In this document: positions 35,758-45,413 of the stretch, piece after piece
How the letters are laid out: each line of letters opens with the position of its first letter
How positions within the stretch are numbered: position 1 is the stretch's first letter
Source of the DNA: Corynebacterium accolens
GTDB taxonomy: Bacteria > Actinomycetota > Actinomycetes > Mycobacteriales > Mycobacteriaceae
Direction of reading: 5' to 3'
Assembly (NCBI RefSeq): GCF_023520795.1
Contig: NZ_CP046605.1
Span: 1,116,001 to 1,180,000 of the forward strand
Length of the DNA: 64,000 nucleotides
Made by a program: the position numbers and the translations under genes
Notes under the pieces: generated by a model
Told to the model about the DNA's origin: nothing
The model's database searches: none
Seen by the model: the letters and a program-made list of their open reading frames with translations, nothing else

Positions 35758-35974
35758 AATCATGAATCCTTTCTGCGCTTTGTGGTTGGGGAGTGTCCTT
35801 TTCGTTTTCACTCTGTTTTCATTAAATCATGTTTTCAGTACGGTTTCAATAGCGCGCGGCAGAGTTTCGATATTTTTTCATTAGACCGCGGAGGAGCGGG
35901 GTGCGTGGAGGTAAAACATGACAAAACCCTGGGGCAGCGGGTGGCCCAGGGGTAGTGGTGAGGTGGTTGTAAAG

Positions 35975-36658
35975 CTAGAGCAGTTCCGAAAGTTCTCGGG
36001 CGGCGGAGGTAAGCAGGTGGGCGTACTTCTTGGCGGGCGAGGGGCGGAAGCGCTCGGCGGACCCGGAGATGGACAGTGCCGCGCGGAAAACGCCGGAGGA
36101 ATCAAAGATGGGAGCGGAAATGGAGGCTAGGCCAGCTTCGCGCTCCTCGATGGATTCTGCATAGCCCTGGCGGCGGGCGGTTTCCACATCGGCAGCGCTG
36201 AATTGCGCGGCGTCTAGGGGAAAGTCCACATAGCCTGCGATAATGCGGGCTGCAGAGCCTGAGGTTAGCGGCAGCTGGCGGCCTACTGGGACCACGTTGT
36301 GTAGGCCGGACGTGGGTTCGCGGGTGGCAATGCAGGTGCGGGTGGTACCCGTGAACTCATAAAGCTGAATGGACTCGCCGGTGCGGTTGAGGAGTTGATC
36401 CATGATGGGGCCCGCAACTTCTAGGATGTGATCGCGGTTGCCGGGAAGTGCGGGGCCGGCCTTCCACTTTCCTTCAGGGGTGCGGACAAGGATGCGGTGT
36501 GCCTCCAGTGCGGTGGCTAGCCGGTGCGTCGTCGCCCGAGGTAGCCCCGTGGTTTCACACAAATCATTAAGGGTCGATGGATGGTTCGCGGCGGCCATCA
36601 TGATGGCCATTGCACGATCTAGTACCTTAATGCCGGAAACTGCGCTATACTCTCCCAT
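35975..36658 (-). CDS. ltbR: IclR-family regulator LtbR
   Basis: 227 residues. N-terminal winged HTH (TLNDLCETTGLPRATTHRLATALEAHRIL, about 30-60) and a C-terminal IclR effector domain. Divergent from leuCD, which is the position of LtbR, the corynebacterial repressor of leucine (leuB, leuCD) and tryptophan genes. The ATG at 36658 is chosen because TAGATT (minus strand, 36666-36671) ends 7 nt before it; the longer in-frame start at 36694 would run through the promoter. Confidence 0.9.
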   Translation of the reverse strand: MGEYSAVSGIKVLDRAMAIMMAAANHPSTLNDLCETTGLPRATTHRLATALEAHRILVRTPEGKWKAGPALPGNRDHILEVAGPIMDQLLNRTGESIQLYEFTGTTRTCIATREPTSGLHNVVPVGRQLPLTSGSAARIIAGYVDFPLDAAQFSAADVETARRQGYAESIEEREAGLASISAPIFDSSGVFRAALSISGSAERFRPSPAKKYAHLLTSAARELSELL

Positions 36659-36691
36659 ATAATGAAATCTACGTCCCAAATTATGAGATTT
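36659..36691. promoter_or_regulatory. Direct repeats in the ltbR-leuC intergenic region (candidate LtbR operator)
   Basis: ATAATGAAATCT (36659-36670) and ATTATGAGATTT (36680-36691) match at 10 of 12 positions and are spaced 21 bp apart, two helical turns. The first covers the ltbR -10 element and start region; the second lies just before the leuC ribosome site. LtbR bound here could control both directions. Confidence 0.5.
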
Positions 36692-36710
36692 CAAGTGTGG
36701 AGTGATGTTT

Positions 36711-38132
36711 ATGAACCAGAAGCTGACCTTGGCTGAAAAAGTGTGGCGCGACCACGTTGTCCAAGAGGGCGATGCAGGTGCACCAGACCTTATCTATATT
36801 GACTTTCAACTTTTGCACGAAGTTACCAGCCCGCAGGCCTTTGATGGGCTGCGACTGCAAGGTCGCACTATGCGGCACCCAGAATTGCACCTGGCAACCG
36901 AGGACCACAACGTGCCGACGCTGGGGATTAAATCCGGCAACCTCTTAGAGATTAAGGATGAGGTATCGCGGACCCAAGTTTCCACCTTGCGCAAGAACTG
37001 CGAAGAATTTGGCGTGCGGTTGCACGCGATGGGCGATGAGCAGCAAGGCATCGTGCACACCGTGGGCCCACAGCTTGGCATTACCCAGCCTGGTATGACG
37101 ATTGTGTGCGGCGATTCGCATACCTCTACCCACGGTGCATTCGGTTCCATCGCCATGGGCATTGGAACCTCAGAGGTAGAGCACGTCATGGCCACCCAGA
37201 CGCTGTCCTTGAAGCCATTTAAGACGATGGCCATCGAAGTCACCGGGGAATTGCACGAAGGCGTTTCCGCCAAGGACCTCATCCTTGCCATTATCGCCAA
37301 GATCGGCACCGGCGGCGGCCAGGGCTACATCATCGAATACCGCGGTGAAACCATCCGCAAGATGTCCATGGAAGCCCGCATGACCATCTGCAATATGTCC
37401 ATTGAGGCTGGCGCGCGTGCCGGTATGGTTGCCCCTGATGAGACGACGTTCGAGTACGTTAAAGGCCGCGAGTTCGCGCCTAAGGGCGCCGACTGGGATG
37501 CTGCGGTGGAGTACTGGAAGACGCTGCCTACTGACGATGGCGCCGAATTCGATCGCGTCGTAGAAATCGACGGCTCAGCGCTGACGCCGTTCGTGACCTG
37601 GGGAACGAACCCGGGCCAAGGCCTGCCGCTGGGCGAAACCGTACCGGATCCAGAAGACTTCGGCGATGACAATTCCAAGGCCACCGTGAAAAAGGCATTG
37701 GAGTACATGGACCTGCAACCAGGTACCCCACTGCGCGATATCAAGATCGATACCGTCTTCGTGGGATCGTGCACCAATGCGCGCATCGAGGACCTGCGCG
37801 CCGCCGCTGAGGTGGTCAAGGGCCGCACCATCGATTCCACTACGCGCATGATCGTGGTTCCTTCCTCCGCGGTGGTCAAGGCCGATGCGGAAAAGGAAGG
37901 CCTTGACCGGATTTTCCAAGACTTCGGCGCAGAGTGGCGCACGGCGGGATGCTCCATGTGTTTGGGCATGAACCCCGACCAACTGAAACCAGGGGAGCGC
38001 TCCGCATCCACGTCCAACCGCAACTTTGAAGGCCGGCAGGGCCCTGGCGGGCGAACCCACCTCGTTTCCCCACAGGTTGCTGCCGCTACCGCCGTCACCG
38101 GATACCTGTCCAGCCCGGCTGACCTGAAATAA
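36711..38132 (+). CDS. leuC: 3-isopropylmalate dehydratase large subunit
   Basis: Aconitase-family [4Fe-4S] enzyme subunit, isomerising 2- to 3-isopropylmalate in leucine synthesis. 473 residues. Cluster cysteines are visible in FVGSCTNAR (about 350) and in [11 protein letters not shown] (about 412). The substrate-loop segments [12 protein letters not shown] and ATEDHNVPT are present. ATG 36711 has GGAG 8 nt upstream and is chosen over GTG 36702 and ATG 36705. leuD follows after 22 nt. Confidence 0.97.
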   Translation: MNQKLTLAEKVWRDHVVQEGDAGAPDLIYIDFQLLHEVTSPQAFDGLRLQGRTMRHPELHLATEDHNVPTLGIKSGNLLEIKDEVSRTQVSTLRKNCEEFGVRLHAMGDEQQGIVHTVGPQLGITQPGMTIVCGDSHTSTHGAFGSIAMGIGTSEVEHVMATQTLSLKPFKTMAIEVTGELHEGVSAKDLILAIIAKIGTGGGQGYIIEYRGETIRKMSMEARMTICNMSIEAGARAGMVAPDETTFEYVKGREFAPKGADWDAAVEYWKTLPTDDGAEFDRVVEIDGSALTPFVTWGTNPGQGLPLGETVPDPEDFGDDNSKATVKKALEYMDLQPGTPLRDIKIDTVFVGSCTNARIEDLRAAAEVVKGRTIDSTTRMIVVPSSAVVKADAEKEGLDRIFQDFGAEWRTAGCSMCLGMNPDQLKPGERSASTSNRNFEGRQGPGGRTHLVSPQVAAATAVTGYLSSPADLK

Positions 38133-38154
38133 GCACGCGAGAAAGGTTGAAATG

Positions 38155-38745
38155 ATGGAGAAATTTATCACCCATACCGGCACCGGAGTCCCGCTGCGGG
38201 CGTCCAACGTGGATACGGACCAAATCATCCCCGCGCGCTACCTCAAATCGGTCAAGCGCATGGGCTTTGCGGAGGGGCTGTTTTCCAACTGGCGCTCCGA
38301 TTCCACCTTCGTACTTAACCAGGAGCAGTTCAAGGACGGCTCCGTTCTCTTCGCCGGCCGCGACTTCGGCACCGGTTCCTCGCGCGAGCACGCAGTGTGG
38401 GCCTTGCGCGAATACGGTTTTAAGGCGGTCTTCTCTTCCCGTTTTGCGGATATCTTCCGCGGTAACTCGGGAAAGTCTGGTTTGCTTACCGGGTTGATGG
38501 AACAAGAAGACATCGAGCTTATTTGGAAGCAGCTGGAAGCGGGGGAAACCCAAGTCACGGTCGATCTGGAGGCGCGTACCGTTCAGGTTGGCGAAAACAC
38601 CTACTCATTCGACATCGATGACTACACGCGCTGGCGCCTGATGGAAGGCCTTGATGACATCGGCATCACCCTGCGCGATGAAGAGGCGATCATCAGCTTC
38701 GAGAACTCCCGCGCCAGCTTTAAGCCCGCGGTTCACTCGGAATAG
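38155..38745 (+). CDS. leuD: 3-isopropylmalate dehydratase small subunit
   Basis: 196 residues, the swivelling domain that completes isopropylmalate isomerase with LeuC. The N-terminus [25 protein letters not shown] and the conserved [14 protein letters not shown] loop (about 71-84) are typical. GAAAGG precedes two consecutive ATGs (38152 and 38155); the second has the better spacing and matches homologues. Confidence 0.96.
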   Translation: MEKFITHTGTGVPLRASNVDTDQIIPARYLKSVKRMGFAEGLFSNWRSDSTFVLNQEQFKDGSVLFAGRDFGTGSSREHAVWALREYGFKAVFSSRFADIFRGNSGKSGLLTGLMEQEDIELIWKQLEAGETQVTVDLEARTVQVGENTYSFDIDDYTRWRLMEGLDDIGITLRDEEAIISFENSRASFKPAVHSE

Positions 38746-38780
38746 CGGCAGCACCGTAGCCGTGAAACGGGATTATCCAC

Positions 38781-38786
38781 TATTGT
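38781..38786 (+). promoter_or_regulatory. -10 element for leaderless membrane-protein gene
   Basis: TATTGT ends 7 nt before the ATG at 38794, and there is no ribosome site. Confidence 0.5.
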
Positions 38787-38793
38787 CTGCGGT

Positions 38794-39579
38794 ATGACTT
38801 CGCCTTATTCCGGTTCACGCGACCACGACGGATACAATCCCTATTCCCAGCAGCCCTATTCAAATGGGCAGCCGGGATATTCCGGCGAGCCGCCCGCCCC
38901 AGGCGGCATAGATACCGTCAGCATCATCGGCGATAGTTTCCGCTATTTCGGCCGCAATTGGGTGCCGTGGCTTTGTGCCCCGCTCGTGCAGATGGTCGTC
39001 CTTTTTGTCGCTTACGCCGTAATCGCCGTAGTCTTTGCCGCCGGTGGCGGATCTCTTTCCATCGAGGCGTCGACCGAGGGAGCCTTAGACGGTTCCCTTG
39101 GCGTACTGGGCGTGCTGTTACTTATTCTCGGGGTAATAGCCCTGTTAGTTATTTATCTGTGGGCAAACGCCATCTGGTACCAAGCCGCTACTAAGCAGGT
39201 CAACGGCCAGGACTTAACTTTCGGAGATTTCTTTACCTTTAAGGGCATGGGCGGCATCATGCTGGCATACCTCGTGACCAGCGTGGTCATCGGCATCGGC
39301 TTTGTCTTGCTCATAATCCCCGGACTTTTCGCCCTGTTCTTCTGGTGGTGGGTCCCAGCCGTCAAGGCAGCGCGCCCCGACCTATCCCTGGGATCCTGCT
39401 TCAAGCTTTCCGCGGATATCGCAAAGAGGAACATCGGCACCACCTTCCTGGTGGGCATCGTCCTCATCATCCTTTACATGGCGCTGGGCTCAACCGTGGT
39501 GGGCGTCGTCGTGCTGCCAGGGCTCATGGCCTTGGCCCCCACCCTCTTCGTGCGCCGCAACCTCGGCATGCACGGCTAG
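38794..39579 (+). CDS. Multi-pass membrane protein, unknown function
   Basis: 261 residues. The first 40 are polar and rich in Tyr/Gln/Pro/Gly (typical cytoplasmic tails of corynebacterial membrane proteins). About five or six hydrophobic helices follow (for example LVQMVVLFVAYAVIAVVFA, LGVLLLILGVIALLVIYLW, VVIGIGFVLLIIPGLFALFFWW). The plan with a conserved FFWWWVPAV-type segment resembles DUF975-like integral membrane proteins. No function can be assigned. It is monocistronic and convergent with the mutT1-like gene. Confidence 0.75.
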   Translation: MTSPYSGSRDHDGYNPYSQQPYSNGQPGYSGEPPAPGGIDTVSIIGDSFRYFGRNWVPWLCAPLVQMVVLFVAYAVIAVVFAAGGGSLSIEASTEGALDGSLGVLGVLLLILGVIALLVIYLWANAIWYQAATKQVNGQDLTFGDFFTFKGMGGIMLAYLVTSVVIGIGFVLLIIPGLFALFFWWWVPAVKAARPDLSLGSCFKLSADIAKRNIGTTFLVGIVLIILYMALGSTVVGVVVLPGLMALAPTLFVRRNLGMHG

Positions 39580-39601
39580 GGAGGCGGGGGCTCGCTCGCC
39601 T

Positions 39602-39631
39602 CAAGCCAGCTAGCGCCAAGCCAGCTAGCGC
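39602..39631 (+). repeat. 15-bp perfect tandem repeat across the mutT1 stop
   Basis: CAAGCCAGCTAGCGC occurs twice in direct succession. The second copy contains the stop codon of the minus-strand gene, so the duplication can change the 3' end of that gene or its terminator. Confidence 0.8.
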
Positions 39632-40623
39632 ACCGGCAGGGGGCTGGGAAGATAATCTGCCCCGGTTAATTCACCATTATTGAAGGACAAGACCCACACC
39701 GAGGCCTTTTTAAACTTCAATTCCTCCTGTGGCTTCTTGAGGAATTGCGGCGCCAAATCCTCGATGATGCCGGGGATGGTCTGTCCCTGGCTGATAATGA
39801 CCGGCACCCCGCCGTCTTCTACAACGCGGCGGAAAGCCTTCTTGGCAGCTTCTGGGTTCTTTTCCCACACCTCGTCGCCAAAGTCCTTATTAATGGCGAT
39901 GTCCTTGCCCAGTTCATCGGCAAGCGGCGCGGCGGTTTGCTGGCACCGGTGCGGGCGAGCGGAATAGATCGCGGTGGGATGATAGGCCGCCAGCATGGGC
40001 ACGAGCATTTCTGCTTGCCGACGCCCCTTCTTATCCAAAGGCCGCAGGTTGTCATCGCCCTCCCACTTTTTGCGGTCGTGGGCGTGGGCGTGGCGAACGT
40101 ACAATAGGCGCGTTGTGGGGGCGAGCTGCAGCCGCTTTTGTGCCTTGGAGACGACGTCGTTGTCCACGTCATAGGACAAAAGCTGCTGTGCTTGGTCAAT
40201 GGGCACCCAGCGCAGCTCATCGGTCTCATCATTGGGGGTATAGGTGCCGCTGAGGTAGAACGCCGCCCAGTAATAGACCACCTTGGTGCGCCCCTGCACG
40301 GGGTAGGTGACCTTGCCAATCAACTTGCCCAGGCGTACGTGGAAGCCGGTTTCCTCCTCAATTTCGCGCGCCGCGGTAGTGGGTAGGGATTCGCCTGGAT
40401 CCACCTTTCCCTTGGGCAGGGACCAATCGTCGTAATGCGGGCGGTGGATGAGTGCGATCTCTGGGTTCGCGGGGTCGCCGCGCCAGACTACGGCACCGGC
40501 GGCAAGGGTAGTGCGGGGAAATTCCTTGGCTGGATCCACCGGAATATCCTGGTGCCGGCCGGAAATGAATTTTTCGGACTTTTTATCTTTATCGGTCTCG
40601 TGCATCTTCTTCGCGCTCGGCAT
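39625..40623 (-). CDS. mutT1: Nudix hydrolase fused to histidine phosphatase (MutT1-like)
   Basis: 332 residues with two enzymatic domains. The N-terminal Nudix box is GKVDPGESLPTTAAREIEEETGF (about 72-94). The C-terminal phosphoglycerate-mutase-like phosphatase has the RHAHAH motif (LLYVRHAHAHDRKKW, about 173) and the later histidine-region segments. Mycobacterial MutT1 has this architecture and hydrolyses 8-oxo-(d)GTP to the monophosphate, sanitising the nucleotide pool. Divergent from gpsA across 150 bp. Confidence 0.88.
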   Translation of the reverse strand: MPSAKKMHETDKDKKSEKFISGRHQDIPVDPAKEFPRTTLAAGAVVWRGDPANPEIALIHRPHYDDWSLPKGKVDPGESLPTTAAREIEEETGFHVRLGKLIGKVTYPVQGRTKVVYYWAAFYLSGTYTPNDETDELRWVPIDQAQQLLSYDVDNDVVSKAQKRLQLAPTTRLLYVRHAHAHDRKKWEGDDNLRPLDKKGRRQAEMLVPMLAAYHPTAIYSARPHRCQQTAAPLADELGKDIAINKDFGDEVWEKNPEAAKKAFRRVVEDGGVPVIISQGQTIPGIIEDLAPQFLKKPQEELKFKKASVWVLSFNNGELTGADYLPSPLPVR

Positions 40624-40773
40624 AGCTTTTCGTGCCTTTCTTCGGTAAGTGAAAAATTGGCGTTAACCTGATCATCATTGTTCCACGGGGGAGATCCCTG
40701 CCGCATCCTTGCCACGCCCAGAGCGATAAATGCCTTAAGGTGGAACTAATAGGAAAAACGTTTGGAGGACGCC

Positions 40774-41772
40774 ATGGTAAAAGTAGTGGTAATGGGTGCC
40801 GGTTCCTGGGGCACCACCCTGGCCAAGGTATTTGCGGACGCAGGAAATGATGTCACCCTGTGGGCCCGCCGGACCGAGTTGGCGGAAGCGATCAATGAAA
40901 CGCATACCAACCCTGACTACCTGCCGGATGTCCACCTTCCGGCGGCACTGCGCGCCACGCACGATGAGGAAGAGGTGCTTTCCGGCGCGGATATCGTGGT
41001 CTTCGGTGTGCCATCGCAGTCCCTGCGCGCCAACGTGGAGCGCTGGGAACCCGTATTGCCCGAGGATTCCACGCTGGTCTCCATTTCTAAGGGCGTAGAA
41101 ACCAGCACGCTCAAGCGCATGAGCGAAGTCATCGTGGATGCAGCGGGTGTGGATCCGCAGCGCGTGGCGGTTCTATCTGGGCCCAACCTAGCCAAAGAAG
41201 TAGCAGCGGGGCAGGTTACGGCCACGGTCATCGCCTGCACCGACGAAGAGCGCGCCAAGGCGGTACAGGCGGCCATCGCCGCGCCCTACTTGCGGCCCTA
41301 TACAAATACCGATGTCATCGGCGCGGAGATCGGTGGCGCGTGCAAAAACGTCATCGCCTTGGCCTGCGGCATGGCCTCGGGTAAGGGCTTGGGCAATAAC
41401 ACCATGGCCACGATGATTACCCGCGGCCTGGCGGAAATTACGCGCCTGGGCACGGCCTTGGGGGCGGAGCCATTTACCTTTTCCGGCCTGGCGGGTTTGG
41501 GCGATTTGGTCGCCACGTGTAACTCCACGCTCTCGCGCAACAGGACCTTCGGTTACCGCCTTGGTCAAGGTGGCAGCCTAGAAGAAGCGAAGGCGGCCAC
41601 CAATGGACAGGTGGCAGAAGGCGTGTTTTCCTCTGATTCCATCTTCCGCCTAGCCCAGCAGGCTGGGGTAGAGATGCCCATTACGGAAGCCGTCTACGGC
41701 GTGTGTCATCAGGGCATGGCTGTAGACGATATGATCATTGCCCTTATGGGTCGCTCCAAGAAGTCGGAGTAG
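40774..41772 (+). CDS. gpsA: Glycerol-3-phosphate dehydrogenase [NAD(P)+]
   Basis: 332 residues. It reduces dihydroxyacetone phosphate to sn-glycerol 3-phosphate for phospholipid synthesis. The N-terminal dinucleotide motif [10 protein letters not shown] (about 8-17) and the GIGDL-like catalytic region [21 protein letters not shown] (about 230-250) are present, as is the substrate Lys region [15 protein letters not shown] 40774 has GGAGGA 5 nt upstream. It is followed 22 nt later by ddl. Confidence 0.96.
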   Translation: MVKVVVMGAGSWGTTLAKVFADAGNDVTLWARRTELAEAINETHTNPDYLPDVHLPAALRATHDEEEVLSGADIVVFGVPSQSLRANVERWEPVLPEDSTLVSISKGVETSTLKRMSEVIVDAAGVDPQRVAVLSGPNLAKEVAAGQVTATVIACTDEERAKAVQAAIAAPYLRPYTNTDVIGAEIGGACKNVIALACGMASGKGLGNNTMATMITRGLAEITRLGTALGAEPFTFSGLAGLGDLVATCNSTLSRNRTFGYRLGQGGSLEEAKAATNGQVAEGVFSSDSIFRLAQQAGVEMPITEAVYGVCHQGMAVDDMIIALMGRSKKSE

Positions 41773-41794
41773 CAGAAAGGTAAAATCATCGCCC

Positions 41795-42862
41795 ATGACT
41801 GAAAAGACCCGCGTGGCCGTCCTTTACGGTGGCCGCAGTACCGAGCACTCCGTGTCCTGCGTATCCGCAGGCGCAATTATGAAGCACCTCGACCCGGAAA
41901 AATTCCAGGTGGTGCCCATCGGCATTACGCGCGAGGGCACGTGGACACCGGGCGATACCGAGGGCTTAGAAATCGTCGATGGCGTCATGCCTGAGGTCAA
42001 GCGCGGCACGGAATTGGCGCTTTCTGCGGATCCAACGCGCAAGGGCGAAATCCGCGCGATTAGTGACGGTTCGCTGTATGCCCAGGTTGACGTTATCTTT
42101 CCCATTCTCCATGGACCCTATGGTGAAGACGGCACTATGCAGGGGCTTTTCGAGCTCTCCGGAATCCCTTATGTGGGCCCCGGCGTATTGGCGTCCTCGG
42201 TGGGAATGGACAAGGAATTTACCAAGAAGATTCTATCCGCAGCGGGCCTGCCGGTGGCACCAGAGGTCATCGTGCAGGGTCGCACGGAATTGACCGTGGA
42301 AGAAAAAGAACGGCTTGGCCTGCCGGTCTTCGTCAAGCCTGCCCGCGGGGGCTCCTCAATTGGCGTCTCCAAGGTCAGCGACTGGGCGGATTTCCCAGAA
42401 GCCGTGCGCATTGCCTTGGAAGACGATGACAAGATTTTGGTCGAGCCAGAAATCGTCGGCCGCGAGGTAGAGGTCGGCGTCCTGCAATACCCAGATGGCG
42501 AGCTTATTGCCTCTGTGCCGGCGCTGCTTAAGGGCATCGATGACTCCGATGAAGGGTTTTATGGTTTTGAGACCAAATACCTAGATAACGTGGTCACGGC
42601 CCAAATTCCCGCGCCTTTCCCAGAAGAACTCACGGCGCAATTGCGCGATATGGCGATTCGGGCCTTTAAGGCGCTTAACTGCACCGGGCTGTCCCGCGTG
42701 GATTTCTTCGTTACCGAAGAGGGCCTGTACATCAACGAGGTCAATACCCTGCCGGGATTTACCCCGATTTCTATGTACCCGCAGGTGCTGGCGGCCTCTG
42801 GCGTGGATTACCCCTCGTTGCTTGAGGTGCTCATCGCCAGCGCAGAGGCCCGCACTGCGTAG
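41795..42862 (+). CDS. ddl: D-alanine--D-alanine ligase
   Basis: ATP-grasp ligase making the D-Ala-D-Ala end of peptidoglycan precursors, 355 residues. GGRSTEHSVSCVSA (about 10-23), LHGPYGEDGTMQG, the Lys/Arg ATP site PARGGSSIGVSKV and the C-terminal metal-binding INEVNTLPGFTPISMYPQ are all present. The N-terminus starting at MTEKTRVAVLYGG fits the family; TAAAAT ends 8 nt before this ATG, with a distant AGAAAGG, so translation may be leaderless or SD-led. Confidence 0.96.
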   Translation: MTEKTRVAVLYGGRSTEHSVSCVSAGAIMKHLDPEKFQVVPIGITREGTWTPGDTEGLEIVDGVMPEVKRGTELALSADPTRKGEIRAISDGSLYAQVDVIFPILHGPYGEDGTMQGLFELSGIPYVGPGVLASSVGMDKEFTKKILSAAGLPVAPEVIVQGRTELTVEEKERLGLPVFVKPARGGSSIGVSKVSDWADFPEAVRIALEDDDKILVEPEIVGREVEVGVLQYPDGELIASVPALLKGIDDSDEGFYGFETKYLDNVVTAQIPAPFPEELTAQLRDMAIRAFKALNCTGLSRVDFFVTEEGLYINEVNTLPGFTPISMYPQVLAASGVDYPSLLEVLIASAEARTA

Positions 42863-42877
42863 GTCTGCGGCTTCCTT

Positions 42878-43777
42878 TTACCTTTCTGGGACGTGCTTCG
42901 CGGTGATATCGCTGAGCGCCACCAGTGCTGCCTGCGCGGAATCCTGCGGGGCGTGCAGCGCCAGGTAATTCTCGCGGCCGAGCGCAAACCAAGTTCCTGC
43001 GGTCGTGCCTTGGGCCAAGGTCGTATCCTCAAACCAGGCAATATCGTTGACCTGCTGGAGCTGCACGCCCGCCTCGTAATTTTCTGGCTGGGCGATGCCA
43101 CAGCGCGCGACGATGTCCTCGTGCCCCTCAGAGCTCCACACGTAGGTGTCCTTATCGTCCACCTCGCGTCGGTGGTAGCCATCCGCAATCTCATCCGGTA
43201 GCGCCTTTTCTACCGCGGTACAGCGGTCATTTTCTGCCGCCTTTAGATCGCGCAAGGGTGCCGGGTGGGCCTCGGCCGGCTTGTTCTCCAGGGTGGCAAC
43301 GGCCTCGTTGAGGTCTTGCGGCTTTTCATCATTAAAGGTCGTGACCGCCACGACGGGGAAGCGCTGGGTCGAATACCAGGTAGAGAGGTTAGAACCAGAG
43401 GTCGCATCCTTGACCTTGAACCACTGTTCACCATCGACGTCTTGCGTGGTGGAGTAATCGGTGTACTGGAAGGGCATGGCAACACCGCAGCGCGCCGTCA
43501 CCTTTTCCTGGGAGTTAGCGGCCCAGGCGGCAACGCCGGCGGGGACGGGCTCTGCAATGTCGGCGCGCGGTTGGCCCATGGCTTCATCGGGAAGCGCATG
43601 CACGAAGTCCGTGCACGCCTGCGAATCGGCCTCAGGGGAATCCACTGGGGAGACCGCCACGGGGGCCTTGGCCGTGTTTGTGAATACGTATTTCGCGCCG
43701 AAAAGGACCGCTAAAACCATCACTATGGACAACCCAAGTGAAATGAAGATCGCGGTGCGGTTAAATTGGGATGTCAT
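42878..43777 (-). CDS. DUF3515 protein with internal tandem duplication
   Basis: 299 residues. An N-terminal membrane anchor (AIFISLGLSIVMVLAVLFGAKYVF) is followed by two homologous DUF3515-type modules. The first is at about 54-150 (CTDFVHALPDEAMGQ, TARCGVAMPFQYTD, STWYSTQRFPVVAVTTF). The second is at about 185-290 (CTAVEKALPDEIADGY, VARCGIAQPENYEAG, GTWFALGRENYLAL). The usual family member has one module. The gene sits between ddl and thiL on the opposite strand, a conserved corynebacterial location. Function is unknown; it is probably extracytoplasmic. Confidence 0.82.
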   Translation of the reverse strand: MTSQFNRTAIFISLGLSIVMVLAVLFGAKYVFTNTAKAPVAVSPVDSPEADSQACTDFVHALPDEAMGQPRADIAEPVPAGVAAWAANSQEKVTARCGVAMPFQYTDYSTTQDVDGEQWFKVKDATSGSNLSTWYSTQRFPVVAVTTFNDEKPQDLNEAVATLENKPAEAHPAPLRDLKAAENDRCTAVEKALPDEIADGYHRREVDDKDTYVWSSEGHEDIVARCGIAQPENYEAGVQLQQVNDIAWFEDTTLAQGTTAGTWFALGRENYLALHAPQDSAQAALVALSDITAKHVPER

Positions 43778-43805
43778 AGGGGTTCATTTTATCGAAAGGA
43801 TGCCG

Positions 43806-44762
43806 GTGAACTTAAGTCAGACTCTCGCGGACGTGGGGGAGCAGGCGGTGATTCGAGAAATCACAGCTGCCGCTCCCAGCAGCCTGAATGGCGATGATGC
43901 TGCTGTGCTTTTCGCGGCGCCACCCAATTCGCGCACGGTGGCCTCTACCGATCTGATGGTAGATGGCCGACACTTCTTGCGGGAATGGTCCACTCCGCGC
44001 GAGATCGGTAAGAAGGCCATCCTGCGCAACTTCGCCGATATCGAGGCCATGGGCGCGCGCCCAGTGGCGGCCCTTTTAGCCATCGCCGCACCGGGGGATA
44101 CGCCGGTGAGCTTTGTCAGGGGCGTAGCTAAGGGCATCGCCGAGCATTGCTCTTTCTACAACGCCGAGCTGGTGGGCGGGGATATTACGAAATCGGACCT
44201 GCTGGTTATCAACATCACCGCCATCGGCTTTTTGGGCGGCAGCAGGGAAGCGTTGACCCTTGATGCGGCGCGCGCGGGCCAGAAGGTCGTGGCCCACGGC
44301 GCGATTGGCCATGCGGCGGCGGGCTTGTCTTTGCTGCAGCGGTTTGGCCGCGATCTGCCGGCAGAGCATGCGGATTTGTACCCACTTATTGATGCCCACT
44401 GCGCCCCCTGGCTCAGCCCCGGCCGCGGCGTTATCGCCCGCGCCGCCGAGGTCACCGCAATGACCGATAATTCCGATGGCCTCATCCAAGACTGCGGAAT
44501 CATGGCGCAGCGCTCCGGGGTGCACATCGATTTGGATGCCGATGCCATCCAGCCCGATCCACTCCTGCACGCCGCGGCCGCCGTCCTCGATTGCGATCCG
44601 TGGCAGTGGGTCCTTGCCGGCGGCGAGGACCATACCCTGATCGGAACCACCGCAAAGCAGGCGCCTTCGGGGTTCCGGGAAATCGGCACCGTCTCGCGCG
44701 GCAGCGGCGTTACGGTGGGTGGTAAACGACCCCGTTATACAGAAGGGTGGGCAGGATTTTAG
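43806..44762 (+). CDS. thiL: Thiamine-monophosphate kinase
   Basis: 318 residues. It phosphorylates thiamine monophosphate to the active cofactor thiamine diphosphate, which is used for example by IlvB. AIR-synthase-like fold with GDDAAV (about 30), [31 protein letters not shown] and the C-terminal [14 protein letters not shown] 43806 lies 5 nt after GAAAGGA; ATG 43800 would overlap that ribosome site. ung begins 2 nt after its stop. Confidence 0.94.
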   Translation: MNLSQTLADVGEQAVIREITAAAPSSLNGDDAAVLFAAPPNSRTVASTDLMVDGRHFLREWSTPREIGKKAILRNFADIEAMGARPVAALLAIAAPGDTPVSFVRGVAKGIAEHCSFYNAELVGGDITKSDLLVINITAIGFLGGSREALTLDAARAGQKVVAHGAIGHAAAGLSLLQRFGRDLPAEHADLYPLIDAHCAPWLSPGRGVIARAAEVTAMTDNSDGLIQDCGIMAQRSGVHIDLDADAIQPDPLLHAAAAVLDCDPWQWVLAGGEDHTLIGTTAKQAPSGFREIGTVSRGSGVTVGGKRPRYTEGWAGF

Positions 44763-44764
44763 AT

Positions 44765-45403
44765 ATGCACCCGACTTACCATCCCTCGTGGGAACCGGTT
44801 CTCGCGCCGGTGCTGGAGCAGCAGTGGCCACGGATATCTCAGGCGCTGGACAACCAGGATTACCTGCCGCCGGCAGAAGACGTGTGCAGGGCATTGCAGA
44901 TGCCGCTTGATGATGTCCGCGTGCTCATCGTTGGCCAAGACCCCTATCCCACCCCGGGCCACGCGATGGGGATGGCCTTTTCCACCAAGCCAGGAGTTGA
45001 ACCCCCGCGGTCCTTGGTCAATATTTACCGTGAGCTGTATGACGATGTGGGCGTTCGCGGGCGCGAGGACGGCGATCTGAGCGCCTGGGCCGACCAGGGG
45101 GTACTGCTTCTGAACAGGGTGCTGACCGTGGCGCCGGGGCAGGCGGGATCGCACCGGCGCATCGGCTGGGAAGAGGTGACCGAGGCCGCCATCCGCGCCC
45201 TCAACCGCACCCCGATGGTCGCGATTTTATGGGGCCGCGATGCCCAATCCTGCGAGCGCTTCCTTCCCGATGTGCCCTGCATTACCTCGCCGCACCCGTC
45301 GCCGCTTTCGGCCAGCCGGGGGTTCTTTGGTTCCCGCCCATTTTCCCGGGCAAACGCCCTTTTGCGGGACCAAGGCGCGCGGGAGATCGCGTGGGACTTG
45401 TAA
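44765..45403 (+). CDS. ung: Uracil-DNA glycosylase
   Basis: 212 residues. It excises uracil from DNA as the first step of base-excision repair. The water-activating motif [18 protein letters not shown] (about 59-76), the LLNRVLTV segment and the minor-groove loop [21 protein letters not shown] are complete. The start ATG 44765 has a weak AGGA 8 nt upstream and lies 2 nt after thiL, so the two are likely coupled. Confidence 0.96.
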   Translation: MHPTYHPSWEPVLAPVLEQQWPRISQALDNQDYLPPAEDVCRALQMPLDDVRVLIVGQDPYPTPGHAMGMAFSTKPGVEPPRSLVNIYRELYDDVGVRGREDGDLSAWADQGVLLLNRVLTVAPGQAGSHRRIGWEEVTEAAIRALNRTPMVAILWGRDAQSCERFLPDVPCITSPHPSPLSASRGFFGSRPFSRANALLRDQGAREIAWDL

Positions 45404-45406
45404 ACT
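45401..45406 (+). promoter_or_regulatory. -10 element overlapping the ung stop codon
   Basis: TAAACT ends 7 nt before the DAK2-gene ATG at 45414, and its first three bases are the ung stop codon. It implies a separate leaderless transcript for the downstream genes. Confidence 0.5.
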
Positions 45407-45413
45407 ATTGCGC

